Shown in pieces: positions 1 to 5,948 of a DNA stretch of 6,395 nucleotides. Position numbers and translations under genes: made by a program. Location: the NCBI GenBank assembly GCA_031279895.1, contig JAITHR010000063.1, positions 1 to 6,395 of the forward strand, given 5' to 3'. The notes under the pieces are model-generated. The model saw only the letters and a program-made list of their open reading frames with translations, made no database searches and was not told the DNA's origin. Source of the DNA: Spirochaetaceae bacterium (GTDB lineage: Bacteria; Spirochaetota; Spirochaetia; Treponematales; Breznakiellaceae). Each line of letters opens with the position of its first letter. The stretch's first letter is position 1.

Positions 1-609
1 GGGCTCCCGTTTACCTTGGACGGGCTCCCGTTTACTCTGGACGGGCGCCCGTTTATGTTGGACGGGCTCCCGTTTATGTTGGACGGGCTCCCGGTTATGT
101 TGGACGGGCTCCCGTTTACTCTGGACGGGCGCCCGTTTATGTTGGACGGGCTCCCGTTTACTCTGGACGGGCTCCCGTTTATGTTGGACGGACGTCCGGA
201 TGACTTGGACGGGCTCCCGTTTACTCTGGACGGGCTCCCGTTTATGTTGGACGGGCTCCCGTTTATGTTGGACGGGCTCCCGTTTACTCTGGACGGGCTC
301 CCGTTTACTCTGGACGGGCTCCCGTTTACCCCGGACGGGCTCCCCTTTAACACGCGGGGGCTCCCCCGTAACACGCGGGGGCTCCCCTTTAACACGCGGG
401 GGCTCCCCCGTAACACGCGGGGGCTCCCCCCTGACACGCGGGGGCTCCCCCCTGACACGCGGGGGCTCCCCCCTGACACGCGGGGGCTCCCCCCTGACAC
501 GCGGGGGCTCCCCCGTAACACGCGGGGGCTCCCGAATGACTTGGACGGGCTTCCCGCCGAAGCGGGGAGATACCCGCCCGAAACAGGAGGACTTCCGTTT
601 GTCGCGGCC
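1..609. repeat. 21-bp tandem array, 29 units
   Basis: Twenty-nine units of exactly 21 bp run head to tail from base 1, with starts at 1, 22, 43 and so on to 589, and no indel disturbs the phase. Units 1-16 (1-336) begin GGGCTCCCG and end TTGGAC, CTGGAC or CCGGAC. Units 17-25 (337-525) begin GGGCTCCCC and end ACACGCGG. Unit 26 returns to the first type, and units 27-29 (547-609) are degenerate. Nearly every unit has a short inverted repeat at its start (CGGG-CT-CCCG, CGGGCGCCCG, CGGACGTCCG, or GGGGG-CT-CCCCC). Four consecutive identical units at 421-504 point to recent slippage or unequal exchange. The array runs off the left edge, so its full length is unknown. Confidence 0.97.
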
Positions 610-681
610 ATGAATCTTTCCAAGGCGGAACTGAATCATATCAGAGTAAAACTGAATCATATAAGAAACAACAGTGTTTAA
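1..681 (+). CDS. possible heptapeptide-repeat protein, 5' partial
   Basis: The frame starting at base 1 is open without a stop to TAA at 679-681. The first possible in-window start is TTG at 16, but the frame is also open upstream of it, so the true start is probably outside the window. The product is a seven-residue repeat: LDGLPFT or LDGLPFM, then TRGLPRN or TRGLPPD, then a divergent tail (residues about 204-226 counted from base 1) with LNHIRVK followed by LNHIRNN. The G-L/R-P core is invariant across units 1-26, and the two G-R-P codon sets differ only at third positions. No signal peptide, membrane segment or known domain is visible. Because 21 is a multiple of three and the unit is poor in stops, a second + frame is also open across the array (200-613), so openness alone is weak evidence of coding. 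I recognise no family. It could be a low-complexity protein or a non-coding minisatellite. Confidence 0.35.
   Translation, partial: GLPFTLDGLPFTLDGRPFMLDGLPFMLDGLPVMLDGLPFTLDGRPFMLDGLPFTLDGLPFMLDGRPDDLDGLPFTLDGLPFMLDGLPFMLDGLPFTLDGLPFTLDGLPFTPDGLPFNTRGLPRNTRGLPFNTRGLPRNTRGLPPDTRGLPPDTRGLPPDTRGLPPDTRGLPRNTRGLPNDLDGLPAEAGRYPPETGGLPFVAAMNLSKAELNHIRVKLNHIRNNSV
629..670 (+). repeat. two AT-rich 21-bp direct repeats
   Basis: Two adjacent 21-bp units (629-649 and 650-670) share AACTGAATCATAT and differ mainly after it. They have the same length as the GC-rich units to the left, and in the open frame they stay in the same heptad register (LNHIRVK at 631-651, LNHIRNN at 652-672). Base composition changes sharply from GC-rich to AT-rich near base 610. 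Confidence 0.8.
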
Positions 682-736
682 AACCGTCGGAGACGGGGCG
701 GGACGCTGTTTGGAACCGTCGGAGACGGGCGGGCGG
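676..736. repeat. two direct copies of a hairpin repeat
   Basis: GTTT, two variable bases, then AACCGTCGGAGACGGG and a GGCGGG tail occurs at 676-702 and again at 708-736, 32 bp apart. Each copy contains the perfect hairpin CCGTC-GGA-GACGG (684-696 and 716-728). The same hairpin in the opposite orientation occurs at 4812-4824 and 5175-5187, so it is a dispersed element and not a local duplication only. Both copies lie inside the 3' end of the minus-strand transporter gene and encode its last residues. Confidence 0.85.
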
Positions 737-2606
737 TGAAGGGGGAGAGGAGCGCCAGCAGGGTGAAGAGGATGCCCAGCAGCAAAACGCCCCGTCTTTC
801 AGGCATACTTATCGCAAGGGCAAAGGTCAGGGGACCCAGTATTTCCGCAAGTTTTTTAAGCAGGCTCAAAATGGAAAGCGCCCGGCTTGCGGGAAGGCCG
901 GAAATAAGGGGCAGAGAGAGAAAGTAATCGTTCTGTACGCCAAAACCGAAACTGTCGGCCATGCCCATAAGAAGCATAGTGAGCGCGATGCCGTACAGCC
1001 CTCCCCAAAGGCCCGCAACTACCAGCGCGCCGGACAGGAGAAGGTTGTACAAGATATTGATGCCCAGGCCGTTACCGAAACGCTTTCTGCACACCTGCGA
1101 GAGTTTCGGGCCCGCGTACACGATAAGGATGCCGTAAAGGAGATGCGCCCGTCCCACATCGGCGGTTTCGCCCCCGCTTTCGAGCGTATACAGCGGGAGG
1201 TAGTAACCGGAATAGGAAAGGATGATACAGGAAGGGACGATAAGCAGCAGGGAGAAAAAGAAAATGCGCGCATACCCTCCGGCGCGGCGCGGGTCCCTCT
1301 CTTCCGGGCGCCGCGGGACGTCGGTCCGGCTCTGCGGGGCGGGCAGTTTCGCGTTTTTGAGGACGCCGACCGCGGCGGCGCAGAGCGCGGTGGTCAGCGC
1401 CGCGATAACAAGCACCGTCTTATACCCCGTGAGGTCCGCCAGAATAGCCCCGAGCACCGAGCCGCTGTTTCTTCCCGCGTATAAGCCCGCGTTAAACAGG
1501 GCAAATCCGTGCGCCCGCTCCGAAGGGTCCTCGGCAAAGAGGGAGAGCGAGCGCAGGGTCATCCAGCAAAACCCGTAGCCCAAGCCCGCCACGGTTCGGG
1601 ACAGGGCAAAGAGCGCGAAAGAGGTGGCGAAGGCGGAAAACAGGGTGCCGATAACCACAAAGAATATTCCGGCCAGGAAAGGCGCCTTCCAGCCCCGTTT
1701 CATAACCATCTCCGAGGTAACGAATATGGCGACGCAGGTGAAAAGCAGTTCCGCGGACTGGGGTATGCTGGCAGCAACCGTGTTATTGGTTTTTACCGCG
1801 GACTCAAGGAGCCGGCCTGCCATGACGGGAATAAACGCGGCGGGCATTCTGAACGCGAAATAGAAGAGGAACGCTATCTGGCGGATATACGTCAGGCCCT
1901 CGCACGGAGGGGGGATGTCGTTTTGTATGCGGGCTATCCTGTGTTCGATATGCCGGATAATCAGTACCACAAGCTCAAATCCGAGAAAGAGGGACACCAC
2001 GAGAACCGTAAACAAATCAAGGAGTATGCGCCGGCTTGCCTTCGTATGATAGGACCTTGAGATGTGCATTCCCAAAGACCCGCCGTCAGGCAGGGGAAAG
2101 ATATACCTTTCACGCGGCTTATAGGAGCGCGGGTCAAAGCCGTCCCGCACGGGATTCGCGTAGACGAGCCGTCCCCGCGTGTCCAGGCGGTATATCTGGT
2201 CGATTTCTTCCGGGAGAAGCGCAAGCTCCTTTTCAAATTCCCCGTTCCAGTCTATTTTCTCGTAGAGTTCCCGCACACGGTCAAAGGAATCAAAGGAAAA
2301 GTTCATTTCCCGGTACGCGTAACTTACAAAGCCGAAAGCCGTCTGTACCACGATGAGGATGCTGACCATGACGCGCGTAATGCTGTCCTGGGCGAGCGCG
2401 CCTTCGGCGGTGAAGATGTCGCCCCAGTAGTAGAATATGCCGAAGGCCGCGACGGAAGCCGCCCACAGCACGGCGATATAGAGCAGGAATATCCGTTTTA
2501 ACTCGTCAGGCTGCTTTAGGTTGAGGAGCCACAGAAAGCCCAGGACCGTTCCCACCAGAACAACGGAAAATACGAATAAAATCTGTTTTATGCGGCGGGG
2601 GCTCAT
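678..2606 (-). CDS. MFS-type membrane protein with N-terminal sensor-like module
   Basis: A 642-residue inner-membrane protein. The last 400 residues form a major facilitator core: about 12 hydrophobic segments from roughly residue 243 to 622, a central charged loop at 418-445 rich in Arg/Pro, RTVAGLGYGF at 337-346, and GAILADLTGYK at 386-396, resembling MFS signature loops. Typical MFS proteins are about 400 residues, so the first 240 are extra. They hold helices at about 9-29, 38-59 and 77-98, then a soluble stretch at 99-190 with RLDTRGRLVYANP (140-152) of the kind seen in PAS/Cache-like sensors, then a helix at about 193-217. The substrate is unknown; the protein could be a transporter or a transporter-derived receptor. 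Its ATG overlaps the upstream phosphatase stop as ATGA (2603-2606), implying translational coupling and a shared function. The only upstream GGAAG lies about 12 nt away, which also fits coupling. The final residues come from two hairpin repeats and are probably an acquired extension. Confidence 0.9.
   Translation of the reverse strand: MSPRRIKQILFVFSVVLVGTVLGFLWLLNLKQPDELKRIFLLYIAVLWAASVAAFGIFYYWGDIFTAEGALAQDSITRVMVSILIVVQTAFGFVSYAYREMNFSFDSFDRVRELYEKIDWNGEFEKELALLPEEIDQIYRLDTRGRLVYANPVRDGFDPRSYKPRERYIFPLPDGGSLGMHISRSYHTKASRRILLDLFTVLVVSLFLGFELVVLIIRHIEHRIARIQNDIPPPCEGLTYIRQIAFLFYFAFRMPAAFIPVMAGRLLESAVKTNNTVAASIPQSAELLFTCVAIFVTSEMVMKRGWKAPFLAGIFFVVIGTLFSAFATSFALFALSRTVAGLGYGFCWMTLRSLSLFAEDPSERAHGFALFNAGLYAGRNSGSVLGAILADLTGYKTVLVIAALTTALCAAAVGVLKNAKLPAPQSRTDVPRRPEERDPRRAGGYARIFFFSLLLIVPSCIILSYSGYYLPLYTLESGGETADVGRAHLLYGILIVYAGPKLSQVCRKRFGNGLGINILYNLLLSGALVVAGLWGGLYGIALTMLLMGMADSFGFGVQNDYFLSLPLISGLPASRALSILSLLKKLAEILGPLTFALAISMPERRGVLLLGILFTLLALLSPFTARPSPTVPNSVPPRLRRF
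680..696 (-). terminator. weak hairpin with short T run at operon end
   Basis: On the minus strand CCGTC-TCC-GACGG is followed at once by TTTT, overlapping the TAA of the transporter gene. The stem is only 5 bp and the T run only four bases, and the same hairpin occurs elsewhere without a T run. It may end transcription of the phosphatase-transporter operon or may simply be a repeat copy. Confidence 0.25.
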
Positions 2607-4732
2607 GGGGAGGCTTGTCTTCCGGTATATAAAAAGGTGAGTACCGTGATGTCGTCAAACTGCTCCGCGCCGTCTACAAAACCGGAGAGCGCCTTCCGCA
2701 CGGAATCGTCGAACCGTTTCGGCGTCAGATCCCGATAGGCGTTGACGGTCTCAAGGAGCCGCTCGTTACCGAACCGGTCGCCCCGGGTGTTTTCCGCCTC
2801 GCTAAGGCCGTCGGTGTACAGACAGAGCCGGTCCCCGGGCCGGAAAGGGATGGTGGACTGCTGATACCGAAAGTCTTCCGCGACCGCAAGGGGGACGCCG
2901 CTCGCAACCTCCAGAAACCGGTACTCCTCTTTGTTCTGCGCGAGAAGCGGGGGGTTATGCCCCGCGTTGGCAAACGTGAAATCCCCTGTTTCAAGGTCCA
3001 TGACACCGGTGAACACCGTAACGAACATACACATCTCATTGTCTTCGCAGAGGAGCCCGTTTACTTTGGTCATGGCTTCGGCGGGTTCCGCGGTATTGAG
3101 GAGGTGGGTTTTGAGGAGGGTCTTGGCAATGACCATAAAAAGCGCCGCCGGAACCCCCTTGCCGCTTACGTCGGCAATAATCAGGGCGAGTTTCGTCTTG
3201 TTCCCGTCCAGATAGAAAAAGTCGTAGAAATCGCCGCCCACCTGTTTGGCGGCCTCCATTTTTCCGTAGAGTTCAAACAGCCGGTTGTCCTCGAAATCGG
3301 GAAAGATACGGGGGAGCATATTCATCTGGATATTGGAGGCCACGGTCAGTTCGCCGTTTATCCGCTCTTTCTCCGCGGTTACGCGGTTAAGGTTTCGGAT
3401 ATACGCTTTAAGGTCCACCGTCATTTTATTAAAGGCCGCGCCCAGATCCGCTATTTCGTCTTTGCCCCTGACCTTCACGACCGTATTCAAATCGCCTCTC
3501 CTGATACGGTTTACGGTTTTGGTAAGCTCTTCAATGGGCTGGGTGATGGTGGTCGAAAGGATGTAGGAAAAGGTAACCACCAGAATAGCCAGAACCGCGA
3601 ATATAATGATGAAGCGTATCAGCACCCACGAGAGGGTATCCCGAATATAGCGCTGGGCGTCGTTGGTAAACACCGCAATATCTTCCTGGGTTTCCTGCGC
3701 CGGCGCCGCCACCTCTTTAATGGGGATGCACACCCCCAGTGTCCAGCCGGTTTCCTGAAGGGGCGCGGTGGTAAGGTACCGTTCCTCCCCGTACATTTCC
3801 ACGATGCTTCCGCGGTGCACGCCCGCGATCATGCGCTCCAGCGCCTCGCGCCAGGGCCCCACGGCGTCTTCCAGGGGATCGGTATTAAAGCCCTCTTCCC
3901 CGTACCGGGGATGGGCTATGTAGGCGCCCTCGCGGTCAAGAAGAAAAGCGTAGCCGCCCCTGCCGATACGCAGCGCCAGTATGGTTTTGATAATCTCGGT
4001 AAGAAGCACGTCGGTTGCCACCGCGCCGCCGTAGACGCCGGCGCCGTTTCTAAAAGCCCGGGCGCACGTTACCGTAACGATTCCGTAAGCGTCAACGTAG
4101 GTATCGATCCAGATCGTTTTTTCCTTGTTTTCCATGCTCGCTTTGTACCACGACCGCTCCCGCGGATCGTAGGACGGGTTAAACGAGGTATAGGCGGAAT
4201 ACCGGTAGGAGATGCCGCTCTCGGTTCCCAAATAGATATTATGGAGGAGGCTGTTGTTTTTAAATATCCCTGAGAAGGCGTATTCCGCGCTGGAGATTCG
4301 GCGCAGCTCTTCCTGTACCGCCGGCGTTGCCGCCACGCCCGGGGCGTACATATACTTAGCGCCGGGCGTTTCCGGCGGCGCGTCAAGCACGAAAGGGACC
4401 GGCTTTCCGGTAAAGCCCTCCGGGTTGGCGTAGAGCCGCTCCACGTATTCGGTGAGGGCGGTAATCTCGGTATTAACCTGGCGGAACATGGCGTCAGAGC
4501 CTTCCGCCTGCTTCGCGGCGATATTGTCGAGGTATTCCTGGGCCTGGCGTATAAGAGCGTCCCGCGAGCGCCGCGAAGAAGTGATCCCCAGCTGGATATT
4601 CGCGTCCTGGGAATACTTGGTGAGCCCGAGCATCTGGGTATATGAAATGACGGTAATAAGAAGCAGGGTAAACAGCGAGATAAACAAAACCATGAAAAAG
4701 ATTTTTGCCGCGATCTTTACATTTCTGAACAT
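2603..4732 (-). CDS. Cache-HAMP-SpoIIE (RsbU-type) serine phosphatase
   Basis: A 709-residue membrane signalling phosphatase. Helix 1 (about 11-31) and helix 2 (about 369-392) flank an extracytoplasmic dCache-like sensor carrying DPRERSWYKAS (189-199) and GRGGYAFLLDREGAYIAHP (257-275). A HAMP domain follows (about 393-441: TQPIEEL, GKDEIADLGAAFNKM), then a coiled linker ending ASNIQMNMLPRIFPDF (465-480), the RsbU hallmark. The PP2C catalytic domain has GGDFYD (499-504), ADVSGKG (520-526), ANAGHNPPLL (588-597), LYTDGLSEAEN (638-648) and FDDITVL (692-698). The metal-binding aspartates (D501, D521, D641, D693/D694) are present, so it should be active. Family members dephosphorylate STAS-type anti-anti-sigma proteins in partner-switching pathways; the target here is not in the window. 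It is the first gene of the operon. The start is preceded by AGAAAGAG ending one base before the ATG, a poorly spaced site, but later starts would remove the first helix. A repeat cluster begins within 40 bp upstream. Confidence 0.96.
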   Translation of the reverse strand: MFRNVKIAAKIFFMVLFISLFTLLLITVISYTQMLGLTKYSQDANIQLGITSSRRSRDALIRQAQEYLDNIAAKQAEGSDAMFRQVNTEITALTEYVERLYANPEGFTGKPVPFVLDAPPETPGAKYMYAPGVAATPAVQEELRRISSAEYAFSGIFKNNSLLHNIYLGTESGISYRYSAYTSFNPSYDPRERSWYKASMENKEKTIWIDTYVDAYGIVTVTCARAFRNGAGVYGGAVATDVLLTEIIKTILALRIGRGGYAFLLDREGAYIAHPRYGEEGFNTDPLEDAVGPWREALERMIAGVHRGSIVEMYGEERYLTTAPLQETGWTLGVCIPIKEVAAPAQETQEDIAVFTNDAQRYIRDTLSWVLIRFIIIFAVLAILVVTFSYILSTTITQPIEELTKTVNRIRRGDLNTVVKVRGKDEIADLGAAFNKMTVDLKAYIRNLNRVTAEKERINGELTVASNIQMNMLPRIFPDFEDNRLFELYGKMEAAKQVGGDFYDFFYLDGNKTKLALIIADVSGKGVPAALFMVIAKTLLKTHLLNTAEPAEAMTKVNGLLCEDNEMCMFVTVFTGVMDLETGDFTFANAGHNPPLLAQNKEEYRFLEVASGVPLAVAEDFRYQQSTIPFRPGDRLCLYTDGLSEAENTRGDRFGNERLLETVNAYRDLTPKRFDDSVRKALSGFVDGAEQFDDITVLTFLYTGRQASP

Positions 4733-4769
4733 ACTCTTTCTATTGTGTATGCGCCTTCAACACCGTGTC

Positions 4770-4949
4770 AACACCCGAAGGGTGTTCCGGCATGGCCGCC
4801 CAGCCTCCGGCCCGTCTCCGACGGCTTCAGCATGGCCGCCTGTTGTTTCCGAGTTGTGCAACACCGTGTCCATTTACTTCGCTGGTTGCTGTTAAGGCGC
4901 GGCTACGCTCTCGCGCAACTTGCGACGGTTTGTGCGTTGTTGTGCGTAG
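4770..4949 (+). repeat. dispersed hairpin-rich repeat, copy 1
   Basis: First of four related copies. In order it has the hairpin AACACCC-GAA-GGGTGTT (4770-4786), CCGGCATGGCCGCC, the hairpin CCGTC-TCC-GACGG (4812-4824), a second CATGGCCGCC, TGTTG...CAACA (stem, about 4841-4863), a conserved AGGCGCGGCTACGC block (4895-4919) and TGCGTTGTTGTGCGTAG (about 4933-4949). It lacks the TAAGGGGGC tail found in the other copies and runs straight into copy 2. Open frames through it are not conserved between copies, so I read it as non-coding. It occupies the whole upstream region of the phosphatase gene. Confidence 0.85.
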
Positions 4950-5141
4950 CAGCCTCCGGCTGTTCCGGCATGGCCGCCTGTTGTTTCAAAGTAGTGCAAC
5001 ACCTTGTCCAGTGAGCGGGCTGTTTCCTGTTAAGGCGCGGCTACGCTTCGCGCAACGGCGGGCGGTTTGGGAGCCGTGCGTTGTTGTGCGTAGTAAGGGG
5101 CGGCGCGTTGTTCGGGGCGCGGCGCGGGAAGCCGCAGTGGG
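4950..5141 (+). repeat. dispersed hairpin-rich repeat, copy 2
   Basis: This directly abuts copy 1 in the same orientation. It starts with CAGCC-TCC-GGCTG (4950-4962), then TTCCGGCATGGCCGCC, TGTTGTTTCAAAGTAGTGC with its CAACA partner, GTCCAGTGAGCGGGCTG, the AGGCGCGGCTACGC block (5033-5056), GGCGGGCGGTTTG, TGCGTTGTTGTGCGTAGTAA and a GC-rich tail with TTGTTCGGGGCGCGGC. Its block order matches copy 4 on the other strand, including the shorter CTTCG form of the central block and GAGCGGGCTG. No transposase or other ORF is convincing inside it. Confidence 0.87.
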
Positions 5142-5147
5142 GGGTTT

Positions 5148-5205
5148 GGGGGGTCTGTGACCCCCCAGCCGCCGCCGTCTCCGACGGTTCCGGCAGCTTC
5201 CTGCC
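5148..5205. other. cluster of three perfect hairpins
   Basis: Three inverted repeats lie close together: GGGGGGTC-TGT-GACCCCCC (5148-5166, 8-bp stem), CCGTC-TCC-GACGG (5175-5187), and GGCAG-CTTC-CTGCC (5192-5205). None is followed by a T run, so they do not look like intrinsic terminators. The second is the dispersed hairpin also found near 700 and 4818. Confidence 0.7.
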
Positions 5206-5276
5206 TTGCGCCACACAGCTGTCGCAGCTCGGTTTGCCGCGCTTTGCAAGAAATTGTTTAAAACAGCCGGCGGCTG

Positions 5277-5305
5277 TGGAAATTTGGCGGGGGGCGTGTT
5301 ATACT
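5277..5305 (+). promoter_or_regulatory. candidate sigma-70 type promoter
   Basis: TGGAAA (5277-5282) is separated by 17 bp from TATACT (5300-5305), a good -10 and a 4/6 match to the -35 consensus. Transcription would start near 5312. It sits just before the coding body of the Gly/Thr-rich ORF and after the hairpin ACAGCC-GGC-GGCTGT (5263-5277), which touches the -35 box. If real, translation would have to begin downstream, for example at ATG 5371. The site was judged by eye only. Confidence 0.4.
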
Positions 5306-5682
5306 TAGAAGTATGGAGTACCGTTAAGGGCAGCGCCGCCACCGCGACCCTCACCGGCGGCACAGCAAACATGGACATCAAGATTGCCGCGGAAGCCACC
5401 GCCGGCGCGGTTATCGACACGGTAACGCTCGACATTAGTACCAATGGCATCATCAACATCGCGCAGTACGGCGTACTCAAACTGGCGGAAAACGGCGCCA
5501 TCACGACCGGCACCGGCGGAAGCAATATTTCCGATTCCCCCTATGCGACAGGTACCGGCGACACAAACATTGTCGGCGGCGCCAGCGGCGCTTCCATCTC
5601 GGCCACCACCGGCGCCGTTGCCATCGATACGGGTGACACCTTTGCCAGCACCGGCGGCGCAGTTACCGTTACCACCAACTAA
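5296..5682 (+). CDS. Gly/Thr/Ala-rich surface-protein-like ORF
   Basis: A short ORF of uncertain start: the frame is open back to a TTG at 5206, with a GTG at 5296 and an ATG at 5371 as alternatives; the last would give 103 residues. None has a convincing ribosome site. From about 5311 the codons have GC-rich third positions and the protein looks genuine: short alternating segments such as VIDTVTLDISTNGIINIAQY and LKLAENGAITTG, then a tail of Gly, Thr, Ser and Ala with STGGAVTVTTN at the end. No Cys occurs after the 5296 start. This composition is typical of beta-helical adhesin or autotransporter passenger segments. There is no signal peptide, so it may be the surviving 3' part of a larger surface protein cut by the neighbouring repeats, or a small free-standing gene. 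A strong terminator follows 28 bases after the stop. The exact family is not recognised. Confidence 0.5.
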   Translation: MLYLEVWSTVKGSAATATLTGGTANMDIKIAAEATAGAVIDTVTLDISTNGIINIAQYGVLKLAENGAITTGTGGSNISDSPYATGTGDTNIVGGASGASISATTGAVAIDTGDTFASTGGAVTVTTN

Positions 5683-5710
5683 TCCCGCACCATAGCGGTC
5701 TGATGTAACA

Positions 5711-5752
5711 GGCGCGGTTCCCCCACACCACGGGGGCCGCGCCTTTCTTTTT
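5711..5752 (+). terminator. strong intrinsic terminator
   Basis: GGCGCGG (5711-5717) pairs with CCGCGCC (5737-5743) and CCCCC (5720-5724) with GGGGG (5732-5736). There is a two-base bulge and a seven-base loop, followed directly by TTTCTTTTT (5744-5752). It ends the Gly/Thr-rich ORF on the + strand. There is no matching T run on the other side, so it is one-directional. Confidence 0.9.
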
Positions 5753-5753
5753 G

Positions 5754-5948
5754 CGCGGCGCCCCGCCCCGAACAACACGCGCCCCCTTACTGCGCACAAC
5801 AACGCACCGCTTGTAAACCGCCCGCCGTTGCGCGAGAGCGTAGCCGCGCCTGGGCTGTGCAAGCCCCCTAAACGGACAGGGTGTTGCACTACTCTGAAGC
5901 AGCCGGAGGCTGCGGCCATGCCGGAACAGCCGGAGGCTGGGCGGGGGG
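5754..5948 (-). repeat. dispersed hairpin-rich repeat, copy 3 (inverted)
   Basis: Read on the minus strand it begins immediately after the argJ-tail stop: CAGCC-TCC-GGCTG (5939-5927), TTCCGGCATGGCC, GCAGCC-TCC-GGCTGC (5913-5899), TTCAGAGTAGTGCAACACC, AGGCGCGGCTACGC with the longer CTCTCG form of the central block (5851-5827), GGCGGGCGGTTTAC, GCGTTGTTGTGCGCAGTAA and a GC-rich tail with GTTGTTCGGGGC. The second hairpin takes the place where other copies have CCTGTTG, so hairpins appear as exchangeable modules. No gene is seen in it. Confidence 0.86.

Noticed and set aside
1..609. CRISPR array
   Set aside because: There are no unique spacers: units are contiguous 21-mers with only minor substitutions, and no cas gene is seen.
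200..613. Open + frame giving a TGSRLLW / TRGGSPL repeat protein
   Set aside because: It is the same 21-bp array read one base over. Trp/Arg-rich translation and openness follow from the unit length being a multiple of three with few stops.
1509..2060. 183-residue open frame on the + strand
   Set aside because: Antisense shadow of the MFS membrane protein, with a charged low-information translation.
2957..4273. 438-residue open frame on the + strand
   Set aside because: It is antisense to the phosphatase gene, whose motifs and domain order are unmistakable. The long frame reflects GC-rich codon bias.
4742..4771. Minus-strand TTGACA (4771-4766) with CACAAT (4747-4742) as phosphatase promoter
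   Set aside because: The spacing is 18 bp, but the -10 would lie only 9 bp before the ATG and leave no leader. The TTGACA also falls in the repeat-like flank.
4765..5160. Open + frames through repeat copies 1 and 2
   Set aside because: Frames are not kept between copies and the product is Arg/Cys-rich with no domain. The DNA is better explained by hairpin repeats.
5305..5919. 204-residue open frame on the minus strand
   Set aside because: It lies opposite the coding-like Gly/Thr-rich ORF and crosses its terminator and repeat copy 3; the translation is Gly/Arg-rich without domains.
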